Positions 8,621 through 17,009 of a stretch of DNA of 64,000 bases are shown here, piece by piece (the stretch's first letter is position 1; every line of letters begins with the position of its first letter). Origin of the DNA: Xenophilus arseniciresistens (GTDB lineage: Bacteria > Pseudomonadota > Gammaproteobacteria > Burkholderiales > Burkholderiaceae_C). The stretch covers positions 806,001 through 870,000 of the forward strand of contig NZ_JAQIPB010000002.1 in assembly GCF_028023875.1 (NCBI RefSeq). Direction: 5' to 3'. Both the position numbers and the translations under genes were made by a program. The notes under the pieces were generated by a model. That model ran no database searches. It had not been told where the DNA came from and saw only the letters and a program-made list of their open reading frames with translations.

Positions 8621-10143
8621 GGCTGCGCCAGCCCCAGGCGGGAATAAGCCTCCGGCGGCGCGTCGTTGCGGCGCATCACCTCGGCCATCGAGGCCTGCAG
8701 CCGCGCCTCGATCGCCGCGTCGCGGAAGGGCCGCGCCTGCTCGTAGTCGCTCTGCAGATCGAACAGCACGGTGGTGGTGTCCTCGTAGCCCCCGCCCTGC
8801 CCCTGGTGGCCGGTGGGCTGGCCCTTGTCGTTGCGCCGCGCCGGCACCTTCAGCACCGGCACGCCCTGCGTGAAGGAAAAGGGCGGCGCAAGCTGCGCGC
8901 CGCGCAGCTCGTCGACGTGGAACATCGACTTCAGGTGCATCGGCATCAGCGTGTACTCGTACAGCATCTGGCGCGTCATGTCCTCCGGGTAGAGGAAGTA
9001 GGTGTAGCGGCCGTCGGTCGCGTTGGTGCCGGCGCCGAACATGCCGTAGAGCGCCACGTCGCGCAGCCGGCTCTCACCGTCGAGCAGCGGCAGCAGGTTG
9101 TGGCCCTCGCAGGTCGCGGGCGCAGCCACGCCATGCATGGCCAGCAGCGTCGGCATCAGGTCCACGGTCTGCGTCAGCGCCTGGCGCCGCTGGCCGCCCT
9201 GGGCCGCATGGGCCGGGTGATGGATCATCAGCGGGATGTGCGCGATCTCGTTGAAGAAGGGCATGCGGTTCTTGCCCCACCAGTCGTGTTCGGCCAGCAG
9301 GAAGCCGTGGTCGGTGGTGAGCACCAGCGCCGTGTCCTTCCACATGTCGTGGCGGTCCATGTAGTCGAGCAGGCGCCCGAAGTAGGCGTCGCACATGCTG
9401 ACCAGCGCGGCGTAGTTGGCGCGCAGCTCGGCAATCTCCTCGGGCGACTCCGCGCAGCGCTTGTAGCGCGGCCAGTCGAGGACGGGGCCGCGATAGCCCG
9501 TGGGGAAGGCTTCGCGAAAGCGCTGCGGCGCATGGAAGGGCTCGTGCGGGTCGAAGCATTCCAGGTGCAGCAGCCAGTTGTCGGCGTCGCGGTTGGCGTC
9601 CAGGAACTCGAAGCCGGCCGCGAAGGTGCGTGGGCAGCAGTAGTCCGACTCGTCGCGCATGAACTCGCGGTTGACCATCGCCTGCAGCCGGCCGTCGGCC
9701 GGGCCCGCGGGCTGCTGCATCGCGTGGTACTGCGTGCGAAAGCGCTCCAGCGGCGGCTGCACCATCGCCTTCCATTTGTCCCACTCCTGCCCGCGCACGA
9801 ACTCCCAGGTGCTGTAGCGGTTGTGGTAGGTGGCGCCGCCATCCTCCCAGTAGTGGTAGTGGTCCGACACCAGGTGCGTGTGCACGCCCGCCTGCGTCAG
9901 CAGCGCTGCGAAGGACTGGTCGAAGGGCTCCAGCGGCCCCCAGCTTCGGTGCAGGAAGTTCAGGCGCCCGGTGTGCATCTCGCGCCGGGCGGGCATGCAC
10001 GGCAGGCTGCCGACGAAGTGCGTGTCGAAGACCACGGCCCGCTCGGCGAAGCGCGAGAACGAGGGCGTGGGGATCGCGCTGCCGCCATAGCAGCCGAGCG
10101 CGTTGCGCACCAGCGAGTCGAAGAGGACGAAGATGGTCTTCAT
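8617..10143 (-). CDS. Sulfatase with formylglycine motif
   Basis: 508 residues of the alkaline-phosphatase-fold sulfatase family. The metal-binding Asp near residue 9 (FDSLVRNALGCYGG) and the activation motif Cys49-Met-Pro-Ala-Arg53 are present, so this is a Cys-type enzyme that needs conversion to formylglycine. Metal-binding TTDHGFLLAEH lies in the C-terminal half. No signal peptide is seen, so it is probably cytoplasmic. The open frame extends upstream, but the family start MKTIFVLFDS at 10143 sits 2 bp after the Bug stop codon and begins the fold. It overlaps the GMC gene by 4 nt. The sulfated (or possibly phosphonate/phosphodiester) substrate is unknown. Confidence 0.9.
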   Translation of the reverse strand: MKTIFVLFDSLVRNALGCYGGSAIPTPSFSRFAERAVVFDTHFVGSLPCMPARREMHTGRLNFLHRSWGPLEPFDQSFAALLTQAGVHTHLVSDHYHYWEDGGATYHNRYSTWEFVRGQEWDKWKAMVQPPLERFRTQYHAMQQPAGPADGRLQAMVNREFMRDESDYCCPRTFAAGFEFLDANRDADNWLLHLECFDPHEPFHAPQRFREAFPTGYRGPVLDWPRYKRCAESPEEIAELRANYAALVSMCDAYFGRLLDYMDRHDMWKDTALVLTTDHGFLLAEHDWWGKNRMPFFNEIAHIPLMIHHPAHAAQGGQRRQALTQTVDLMPTLLAMHGVAAPATCEGHNLLPLLDGESRLRDVALYGMFGAGTNATDGRYTYFLYPEDMTRQMLYEYTLMPMHLKSMFHVDELRGAQLAPPFSFTQGVPVLKVPARRNDKGQPTGHQGQGGGYEDTTTVLFDLQSDYEQARPFRDAAIEARLQASMAEVMRRNDAPPEAYSRLGLAQP

Positions 10144-10145
10144 GC

Positions 10146-11123
10146 TCACTCGACCTTGATGCCGGCATGCTGCACCACGCGCTCCCATCGCAGGGCGTCC
10201 GCGCGGATCTCCTGCGCAAAGCGCTTGGGGTCCTGCGTCGTGGCCACGGTCAGGCCGCTGCGCGCGAAGTTCGCCTCCACCGCGCCGCCGGCAAGGCCGC
10301 GGCGGATCTCGGCCGCGAGCGCCTCCACCACCGCACGGGGCGTGGCGCGCGGTGCCAGCATGCCGATCCACTGGTCGGCGTCGAAGTTCTGCAGGCCGGA
10401 CTCGATCATGGTCGGCACCTCGGGCAGCAGCGCCAGGCGCTTTCCGGTGGCCACGGCCAGCGCACGCAGCTTGCCGGCCTGGATCTGGGGCAGCGCCACC
10501 GCCGCGTTGGCGAAGTGGTAGTCCACGCGGCCCGCGACCTGATCGACCATGGCCGGCGGCGCGCCCTTGTACGGCACGTGGACGGCCTCGACCTTGGCCG
10601 CGGCCTTGAACCATTCGCCGGCCAGATGGCCCGGGCTGCCGTTGCCCGCCGAGGCATAGCTGAGCTGCCCCTGCCGCTGCCGCACGCGCGCCGTGCGGAT
10701 CAGCCCTTCGACCGACTGGATACCCGAGTCCGTGTGCGTCACCAGGATCAGCGGCGCACGCGCCAGCGAGGCCACGGGCTCGAAGTCCTTGAACAGGTCA
10801 AAGGGCATGCGCATGCCCACCGCGTGGTTGATGGCGATCGCGCTCGTCGTCACCAGCAGCGTGTGCCCATCGGGCGGCGCCTTCGCGACCAGGTCGGCGC
10901 CGAGGTTGCCGCCGGCACCGGCCTTGTTGTCAATCACGAAAGGCTGGCCCATCGTCTTTTGCAGGTGCTCGGCCGCCAGCCGGGCCGGGATGTCCACCAG
11001 CCCGCCGCCAGGCCAGGCCACGACCACGCGCACGGCACGGGCCGGATAGGCGGCTGCCATCGAGGGCGAGGCCCCCAGGCAGGCCGAGGCGGCCATCCAG
11101 CCGGCGAAGGTTCGCCGCTTCAT
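10146..11123 (-). CDS. Bug-family periplasmic receptor
   Basis: 325 residues. The signal peptide begins MKRRTFAGWMAASACLG and probably ends near AAA-Y, after which the Bug family start YPARAVRVVVAWPGGG appears. A receptor of the tripartite tricarboxylate transporter type, presumably binding a carboxylate. It sits between an ABC-type substrate-binding gene and the sulfatase gene, all leftward, 2 bp from the sulfatase. An upstream in-frame ATG at 11207 would add 28 residues of low-complexity Thr/Ser/Ala sequence and spoil the signal peptide, so 11123 is preferred. No TctAB genes are adjacent. Confidence 0.9.
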   Translation of the reverse strand: MKRRTFAGWMAASACLGASPSMAAAYPARAVRVVVAWPGGGLVDIPARLAAEHLQKTMGQPFVIDNKAGAGGNLGADLVAKAPPDGHTLLVTTSAIAINHAVGMRMPFDLFKDFEPVASLARAPLILVTHTDSGIQSVEGLIRTARVRQRQGQLSYASAGNGSPGHLAGEWFKAAAKVEAVHVPYKGAPPAMVDQVAGRVDYHFANAAVALPQIQAGKLRALAVATGKRLALLPEVPTMIESGLQNFDADQWIGMLAPRATPRAVVEALAAEIRRGLAGGAVEANFARSGLTVATTQDPKRFAQEIRADALRWERVVQHAGIKVE

Positions 11124-11220
11124 TGATGATGGACTTGCGGGCTGCGCGCTGGGCTGCGTGTCTGCCGTGGCAAGGGTGGTGCTGGCGTTCCGGGTGCTGG
11201 GGTTCATGGTGTTGGCCTTT

Positions 11221-11336
11221 GGGGTGTGACAGCTTGTGGAGATATCTCGGTGTGCAGGCTCATGCCTTGGCCTGCATTGGGGTGTGACAGCTTGTGGAGG
11301 GGGGGCGGTGCGCAGGCCTATGCCTTCACCTGCCCC
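11221..11336. repeat. Imperfect 58-bp tandem duplication at a gene 3' end
   Basis: Two adjacent 58-bp units, 11221-11278 and 11279-11336, agree at 44 of 58 positions and share a perfect 21-bp start. The right unit contains the last codons of the ABC substrate-binding gene (reading Q-V-K-A-TAG on the minus strand). The left unit keeps a diverged version of the same tail (Q-A-K-A-TGA). This looks like a partial duplication of the gene end followed by drift. Confidence 0.85.
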
Positions 11337-12322
11337 GTGAACAGCGACGCATCGAAGTACTGCTGTGCCTTCAGCGCGTTGGGGATGTTGGCCGTCTGGA
11401 CGAAGAAGTCCGTCACCTGCTGCAGCCAGCCGGTGACGGTGCCGTCCGCGTACTTGGCCCGCCACTCGGCGGCCGAGTGGTACTTGGAAGCCTTGAACTG
11501 CTCCTTGAAATCGGCCAGCGGCACTTCCTTGTACTGCGTCTTCTGCAACTGCTCGGCCGCGGCGTCGGGGTTGGCGACGATCTGGTCGTTGGCCGGCAGC
11601 CAGCCGGCGATGAGCCTGCCCAACACGGCCTTGTTCTTCTCGTAGTAGTCGTTGCGGGCAGCCCAGCCGCCGACGATGGCGGCCTGCGGAAAGAAGGCCG
11701 AGGCATCGACGATCTTGCGCGCGCCGGGCAGCTTGCTGCGCACCACCGAATCGAAGGGCGCCCACAGCGCCACGGCCGGCACCGCGCCCGAGATCAGCGA
11801 GGTCACGGCCTCGGACATGCGCTGGTTGACCAGGCGCACGTCCTTGGTCGGGTCCAGTCCGGCCGAGCGCAGCGCGCGGTCGAGGAACACATGCGCCGTG
11901 GTGCCGGTGGTGGTGGAGATCTGCTTGCCCCGGAGGTCGGCAATGCTCTTGATGCCCGAATCCTCGCGCACCCACAGCTGGGCCGTGGCGTATTCGATGT
12001 TGTTGATCAGGAAGACCTTGCCCTGCCCGCGGGCCGGGAAGTTCGACAGCACGGCGCCGGTGGCCAGCACGTCGAGGCTGCCGCCGATCATGGCCTGGAA
12101 CAGCTCCAGGCCGGTGGTGAACAGCACGGGCTCCAGCTCCAGGCCCTGCTTGGCGAAGCTGCCCGACTGGATGCCCAGCCACATCTGCCCGTCGACGGCC
12201 GGCGTGTGCAGGTAGCCGACCTTGACCTTGGCGCGGGCCTGCGCGAGGGCAGGCAGCCCCAGGCTGGCGGCGGCCGATGCGGCGAGCGCGCCGCCGATGA
12301 AGTTTCTGCGCGGGATGGGCAT
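11318..12322 (-). CDS. ABC transporter substrate-binding protein (SsuA/TauA/NrtA-like)
   Basis: 334 residues with a twin-arginine-like N-terminus (PRRNFIGGALAASAAASLG) and a cleavage region near ALAQA, followed by the NMT1/sulfonate-binding fold (KVKVGYLHTPAVDGQMWLG). This family feeds ABC importers of sulfonates, taurine, nitrate, aliphatic or aromatic acids. It lies 31 bp after the ATPase gene and is the third gene of permease-ATPase-receptor. The last codons form part of a 58-bp tandem duplication. With a sulfatase downstream, a sulfated or sulfonated ligand is plausible but unproven. Confidence 0.9.
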   Translation of the reverse strand: MPIPRRNFIGGALAASAAASLGLPALAQARAKVKVGYLHTPAVDGQMWLGIQSGSFAKQGLELEPVLFTTGLELFQAMIGGSLDVLATGAVLSNFPARGQGKVFLINNIEYATAQLWVREDSGIKSIADLRGKQISTTTGTTAHVFLDRALRSAGLDPTKDVRLVNQRMSEAVTSLISGAVPAVALWAPFDSVVRSKLPGARKIVDASAFFPQAAIVGGWAARNDYYEKNKAVLGRLIAGWLPANDQIVANPDAAAEQLQKTQYKEVPLADFKEQFKASKYHSAAEWRAKYADGTVTGWLQQVTDFFVQTANIPNALKAQQYFDASLFTGQVKA

Positions 12323-12353
12323 GGTGTCTCCTGGTGGAATGAAGGCCGTGGGA

Positions 12354-13181
12354 TCAATCGGACAGGCGCACGGCCTGGCGCGCCTGGGCCGCGTACTCCT
12401 GCATGACGAGTTCCCGGATCTGCGCGCGCAGCTGCGCGAATCGCGGGTCTTCGTGCACGTCCTCGGCGCGCGGGTAGCCGAAGGGCACGTCGATCACGGT
12501 GCGGATGCGCGCCGGCCGCGCGGTGACGACCACGATGCGCGAGGACAGGTAGATCGCCTCTTCCACCGAATGGGTGATGAGCATCACCGTCTTGTTCTCG
12601 GTCTGCAGCACTTCCAGCAGCAGGTCCTGCATGGCGCTGCGCGTCTGCGCATCCAGCGCGCCGAAGGGCTCGTCCATCAGCAGGAACTGCGGCCGCACGG
12701 CGTAGGCCCGCGCCAGCGCCAGGCGCTGGCGCATGCCGCCCGAGAGGTGCTTGGGGTAGTGGTCGGCAAAGTCCTTCAGGCCCATCAGCCCCATGTAGCG
12801 CTCGACGATGGCCTGCTGCTCCTGGCGCGGCACCTTGTTGCCCGACAGGTTCAGCCCGAAGGCGATGTTCCTGCGCACCGTGAGCCAGGGAAAGACGCCG
12901 TACTCCTGGAAGATCACGCCGCGGTCCGGGCCCGGGCCCTGCACCGGCCTGCCGTCCAGCAGCACCTGCCCGGCGCTGGGCTGCACGAAGCCGCCCAGGA
13001 TGTTCATCAGCGTCGTCTTGCCGCAGCCCGAAGGGCCGATGACGGAGACGAACTCGCCCTGGCGGATGTCGAGCGAGACGCCGTCCAGCACCCGCATCGG
13101 GCCATGCGCGGTGGGGAACTCCACCCTCACGTCGCGGAAGGAGACGCGCACCGGCGCGTCGTTGCCAGGGTCTGTGGTCAT
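12354..13181 (-). CDS. ABC transporter ATP-binding protein (SsuB/TauB-like)
   Basis: 275 residues. Walker A GPSGCGKTT (residues 49-57), Q-loop (FQEYGVFPW), signature LSGGMRQRLALARA, Walker B FLLMDEPFGALD and switch His (ITHSVEEA) are all present. The best match by feel is the nitrate/sulfonate/taurine importer ATPase group, which agrees with the adjoining permease and receptor. The start is the ATG overlapping the permease stop (ATGA); an open frame further upstream lies within the permease gene. It should power uptake of the ligand recognised by the next gene's product. Confidence 0.95.
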   Translation of the reverse strand: MTTDPGNDAPVRVSFRDVRVEFPTAHGPMRVLDGVSLDIRQGEFVSVIGPSGCGKTTLMNILGGFVQPSAGQVLLDGRPVQGPGPDRGVIFQEYGVFPWLTVRRNIAFGLNLSGNKVPRQEQQAIVERYMGLMGLKDFADHYPKHLSGGMRQRLALARAYAVRPQFLLMDEPFGALDAQTRSAMQDLLLEVLQTENKTVMLITHSVEEAIYLSSRIVVVTARPARIRTVIDVPFGYPRAEDVHEDPRFAQLRAQIRELVMQEYAAQARQAVRLSD

Positions 13182-13945
13182 GCAATTCGATCCTGCCAGG
13201 CCACCAGGCGCTTGCTCAGCGCACGCAGCACCAGGTCCATCGCCAGCGCGATGAAGCCGATGCAGATGATGCCCACGTAGATGATGTCGAGCTGGAAGAA
13301 GGCCGAGGCGTTCTGGATCAGCGCCCCCAGCCCCTGCTGCGCGGCGATCAGCTCGGAAGCCACCAGCGTGGCCCAGGCCACGCCCAGCGCGACGCGGATC
13401 GCCGTGAGGATGTGCGGCACCGTCAGCGGCACGATGACCTTGGCGAAGATCTCGAAATCGCTGGCGCCCAGGGTGCGCGCGACCCGCACGAAGATCGGGC
13501 TGATCTGCGCGATGCCTTCGTACATCACGATCACCCCGGCGAAGAAGGAGGCATAGAAGAGGATCACCGTCTTGGCCGCCTCGCCGATGCCGAAATAGAC
13601 GATCACCAGCGGGATCAGCGCAATGGGCGGCAGCGCGCGGAAGAAGTTGATGACCGGGTCGATGAAGCCGCGCAGGCCCCTGTACCAGCCCAGGCAGAAG
13701 CCCACCGGCACCGCCAGCAGCGTGCCCAGCGCCACGCCGATGAACACGCGCTGCGTGGACATCCAGATGTCCATCAGCAGCCGGTCCTGCAGCAGCTCGA
13801 TGAACCTCTGCGCCACCTGGTGCGGCGCGGGCACCAGCGCGGGGCTGACCAGGCCGCTGGCGCGCACCGCGTACCACAGCGCCAGCAGCAGCAGCCACGG
13901 CGCAAGGATGAGGGCGGCGCGCAGCGGCACCCGGCGGCTTGGCAT
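13178..13945 (-). CDS. ABC transporter permease (SsuC/TauC-like)
   Basis: 255-residue inner-membrane protein with about six hydrophobic segments. The BPD transporter EAA loop appears as RVARTLGASDFEIFAKVIVP. First gene of the leftward operon permease-ATPase-receptor-Bug-sulfatase-GMC; its start codon is 60 bp from a nested palindrome shared with the divergent GntR gene, so GntR control is likely. It forms the membrane channel with the ATPase of the next gene. Confidence 0.94.
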   Translation of the reverse strand: MPSRRVPLRAALILAPWLLLLALWYAVRASGLVSPALVPAPHQVAQRFIELLQDRLLMDIWMSTQRVFIGVALGTLLAVPVGFCLGWYRGLRGFIDPVINFFRALPPIALIPLVIVYFGIGEAAKTVILFYASFFAGVIVMYEGIAQISPIFVRVARTLGASDFEIFAKVIVPLTVPHILTAIRVALGVAWATLVASELIAAQQGLGALIQNASAFFQLDIIYVGIICIGFIALAMDLVLRALSKRLVAWQDRIA

Positions 13946-13990
13946 GAAGGCGTCTCCTGGTTTTCTGGCACTGCCGGGGCGGCGGTGTTC

Positions 13991-14040
13991 TGGTTTAATG
14001 AGGCCCAGAAGATCTAGTCATCTGGTCGTTCTATAAACCA
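13991..14040. promoter_or_regulatory. Nested palindrome, putative GntR operator
   Basis: Two inverted repeats share the same centre near 14015: outer TGGTTTA (13991-13997) with TAAACCA (14034-14040), and inner CCAGAnGA (from 14005) with TCnTCTGG (to 14025). The site lies in the 123-bp gap between the divergent permease operon and the GntR gene. Concentric dyads between a regulator and its divergent target are typical of operators. Binding by this GntR protein is inferred. Confidence 0.5.
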
Positions 14041-14068
14041 TACCTTTAACCTTCACGTCGTGGCAACT

Positions 14069-14815
14069 ATGAAGAACCCTGAAGGCCGGGCGGCAGGCAA
14101 CTTCTCCAGCAGCCCGATCCCGCGCTACCTGCAGGTGGCCGACGTGCTGCGCCAGCGCATCGCGCGCGGCACCTGGCCGCAGGGGCACCGGCTGCCCTCG
14201 CTCGAGACCCTGATGGCCGAGTTCGGCGTGGCCCGGGTCACGCTGCGCCAGGCCATCGAGCTGCTTTCGCGCGACGGCCTGGTCTCGCCCCAGCAGGGAC
14301 GCGGCACCTTCGTCACGGGCCGGCCCGACAACGAGCGCTGGCTCAGCGTCGTCACCACGCTGGACGAGCTGGCGCGCATGTACCGCGACACCGAGCCGCA
14401 GGTCATCACCATCAGTGAATCGACCACGCCGCCCGCCCTGCGCCCCGAAGAGGGCACGCCGGCCGAGCGCTATGTGTTCATGCGGCGCGTGCACCTGCGC
14501 GACGGCCAGCCCTACTGCGTGATCCAGATCCACCTCGACGAGCGCATCTTCAGGCGCAGCCCCAGGCGCTTTCGCGAGGAAGCCATCATTCCCGTGCTCA
14601 TGTCGCTCAAGAGCGTGACCGTGGCGCGCGCCCACCAGGTGCTGACCATCGGCACCGCCGACATGGAGGTCGCGCGGCTGATCGGCATCGCGGTGAATGC
14701 GCCGGTGGCCGAGGTGCGCCGCATCTTCCACGACGAAGCCGGCCGCGCCATCTACGTGGCCGAGGTGACCTACCGCGGCGACGCCATCCACGTCGAGATG
14801 AACCTCAAGCCATGA
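14069..14815 (+). CDS. GntR/HutC-family regulator with UTRA domain
   Basis: 248 residues: N-terminal winged helix-turn-helix (about 15-85; LPSLETLMAEFGVARVTLRQAIELL) and a C-terminal UTRA ligand-binding domain (about 95-240). HutC-subfamily members usually sense a small metabolite of the pathway they control. The ATG at 14069 is used; a GTG at 14060 adds three residues and neither has a clear ribosome-binding site. It is divergent from the ABC/sulfatase operon and its stop overlaps the enolase-superfamily gene (ATGA), so it probably regulates both. Confidence 0.9.
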   Translation: MKNPEGRAAGNFSSSPIPRYLQVADVLRQRIARGTWPQGHRLPSLETLMAEFGVARVTLRQAIELLSRDGLVSPQQGRGTFVTGRPDNERWLSVVTTLDELARMYRDTEPQVITISESTTPPALRPEEGTPAERYVFMRRVHLRDGQPYCVIQIHLDERIFRRSPRRFREEAIIPVLMSLKSVTVARAHQVLTIGTADMEVARLIGIAVNAPVAEVRRIFHDEAGRAIYVAEVTYRGDAIHVEMNLKP

Positions 14816-15969
14816 CCCTGCCCAGCCTGCCCACGCCCGCGCTCACGCCGGCGCGCATCGACGCGCATGTGTTCCGCCACCCGATCCGCACGCCGGTGCG
14901 CACTTCCTTCGGCGTGATGCACGACCGGCCGGCCCTGTTCGTGCGCGTGCAGGACGACGACGGCGCCGCGGGCTGGGGCGAGGTCTGGTGCAACTTCCCC
15001 GGCTGCGGCGCCGAGCACCGCGCGCGGCTGATCGACACCGTGCTGGCGCCGCTGCTGCTGGGGCAGCACTTCCAGGGGCCCGCCGAGGCCTGGAAGCACC
15101 TGAGCGAGCGCACCGCGGTGCTGGCCATCCAGTCGGGCGAGCCGGGGCCGCTGGCCCAGGCCATTGCCGGCATCGACCTGGCGCTGTGGGACCTCAGCGC
15201 GCGCCGCGCCGGCCAGCCGCTGTGGCGGCACCTGGGCGGCACGCGCAGCCGCGTGCCGGTCTATGCAAGCGGCATCAACCCCGACGCGCCCGAGCAGACC
15301 GCGCTGCGCTGCCGCGCGCAGGGCTATCGCGCCTTCAAGCTCAAGATCGGCTTTGGCGAAGAGCGGGACCTGGCCAACCTCGACGCCATGCGCCGCGCCC
15401 TGGGCGATGCCACGCCGCTGATGGTCGACGCCAACCAGGGCTGGTCGCTGGACGAAGCGCTGCACATGGCCGAACGCCTGCGCCCCTACGGCCTGCAGTG
15501 GCTTGAAGAGCCGCTGCGCGCGGACCGGCCCTGGCATGAATGGCAGGCGCTGCAGGCCGCCACGTCGATCGCGCTGGCGGGTGGCGAGAACATCGCGGGC
15601 GCAGCGGCCTTCGATGTCGCGCTGCAGGCGCGCGTGTTCAGCGTGCTGCAGCCCGACGCCGCCAAGTGGGGCGGCATCTCGGCCAACTGGGAAGTGATCC
15701 AGCGCGGGCAGGCGGCCGGCCTGCGCTACTGCCCGCACTACCTGGGCGCGGGCGTGGGGCTGCTGGCCTCCGCGCACCTGCTGGCTGCCGCGGGCGGCGA
15801 GGGCATGCTCGAAGTCGATGCCAATGACAACCCCCTGCGCACGGCCCTGAGCCCGGCCGCGCAGCACATCGACGGCGAAGGCTGCATCGACCTGGGCGAA
15901 GCCCCGGGCATCGGCGTGCTGCCCGACCCCGCGCAGATCGCGCGGCTCGTGGGCCGGGCTGGCAACTGA
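14812..15969 (+). CDS. Enolase-superfamily enzyme (mandelate racemase/muconate lactonizing type)
   Basis: 385 residues with an N-terminal capping domain (about 15-140) and a barrel domain. Visible catalytic features: the KxK motif in FKLKIG, metal ligands Asp (MVDANQ), Glu (WLEEPL) and Glu (AGGEN), and the later PDAAKWGG and PHYLGAG segments. Members dehydrate sugar acids, racemise or cycloisomerise carboxylates. It is translationally coupled to the GntR gene. The mixed look of the barrel end (Lys in DAAKWGG, His in PHYLG) leaves the subgroup and substrate open. Confidence 0.88.
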   Translation: MTLPSLPTPALTPARIDAHVFRHPIRTPVRTSFGVMHDRPALFVRVQDDDGAAGWGEVWCNFPGCGAEHRARLIDTVLAPLLLGQHFQGPAEAWKHLSERTAVLAIQSGEPGPLAQAIAGIDLALWDLSARRAGQPLWRHLGGTRSRVPVYASGINPDAPEQTALRCRAQGYRAFKLKIGFGEERDLANLDAMRRALGDATPLMVDANQGWSLDEALHMAERLRPYGLQWLEEPLRADRPWHEWQALQAATSIALAGGENIAGAAAFDVALQARVFSVLQPDAAKWGGISANWEVIQRGQAAGLRYCPHYLGAGVGLLASAHLLAAAGGEGMLEVDANDNPLRTALSPAAQHIDGEGCIDLGEAPGIGVLPDPAQIARLVGRAGN

Positions 15970-15996
15970 GCCTGGGCGGGCGCGGGGCGGCTCTGC

Positions 15997-16881
15997 TCAG
16001 CGGCCCTTGTCGGCCAGCAGCGCCACCAGCTCGGGCACATAGCGCTGCGCGCCGCCCTGCTTCACGGCGCCGGCGTAGGTGCCCTGCACCGCATCGGCAA
16101 TAGCCTGCGCAGCCTGCATGCCACTGGCCATCTCGGTGTAGTAGTCCAGGTCCTTTTGCGCATTGCTCATGGCAAAGCGCAGGCCGCTGGCGTCCTGCTG
16201 CGTGATGAAGGGCTTCAGGCGCTCCAGCGCCACGCCGCCGCCGCCGCCCTTGGCCAGCACGTCCACGAACACCTCACCGGGCACGCCCGCGCGCTGCGCG
16301 CAGGCCGCGGCTTCGGCAATGAGCGCCACCGAACCCAGCGACACGTAGTTGTGCAGCAGCTTCATGCTGTGGCCCGTGCTCACGGCGCCGGTGTGGGTGA
16401 TGTTCTCGGCAAAGCAGGCCAGCAGCGGCCTGCACTGTTCCACCAGCTCCGCATCACCGCCCACCAGCAGATTCAGCCGGCCTTCGGCCGCTTCCCTGGG
16501 CGTGCGCGTCATGGGCGCGTCGATGAAGCGGCCGCCCGCGCGCTGCACGGCCTCGGCCATCTTCTGGGTGGAGGTGGGGATGGCGGTGGAGCAGTCGATG
16601 ACGAGCGTGCCGGGGCGCAGCGCCGCGATCAGGCCGGCCTCGCCCGTGAGGATGGCCTCCACCTGCGGCGAACCGGTGACGCACAGGATCACGACCTCCG
16701 ACACCTGCGCCAGCGCGGCGATGCTGCCGACGCTTTTGACACCCGCGGCCCTGAGCGCATCGAGCGGCTGGTTGCCCGGGTGTTCCAGCACCGTCAGCGC
16801 ATGGCCCTTGCGTGCGATGTTGGTGGCGATGCCGTGGCCCATGAGGCCGATGCCGATCATGCCGATGGCGAGGGATTGCAT
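15997..16881 (-). CDS. 3-hydroxyisobutyrate dehydrogenase-like NAD(P) oxidoreductase
   Basis: 294 residues, normal for beta-hydroxyacid dehydrogenases. The N-terminal Rossmann motif GIGLMGHGIATNIARKGH is followed by the substrate-binding DAPMTRTPREAAEGRL segment, and the catalytic Lys lies in GHSMKLLHNYVS. It oxidises a short 2- or 3-hydroxy acid, such as tartronate semialdehyde or 3-hydroxyisobutyrate; which cannot be told. A GGAG sequence 10 nt before the ATG supports the start. It is 128 bp downstream of the PhyH-like gene on the same strand, so it may be the tail of that transcript. Confidence 0.88.
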   Translation of the reverse strand: MQSLAIGMIGIGLMGHGIATNIARKGHALTVLEHPGNQPLDALRAAGVKSVGSIAALAQVSEVVILCVTGSPQVEAILTGEAGLIAALRPGTLVIDCSTAIPTSTQKMAEAVQRAGGRFIDAPMTRTPREAAEGRLNLLVGGDAELVEQCRPLLACFAENITHTGAVSTGHSMKLLHNYVSLGSVALIAEAAACAQRAGVPGEVFVDVLAKGGGGGVALERLKPFITQQDASGLRFAMSNAQKDLDYYTEMASGMQAAQAIADAVQGTYAGAVKQGGAQRYVPELVALLADKGR

Positions 16882-17009
16882 GCGTGAAGGACTCCAGAAG
16901 AAAAAAGGGGATCGAGGGATCGAGGGATAGCTGCAAGAGCTTCGGGGCGTGGCCCGTGCGCGGATTTTCGGGCCGGCGCGCGCCTGGCTTTCAGAACGCG
17001 CTGACGTAT

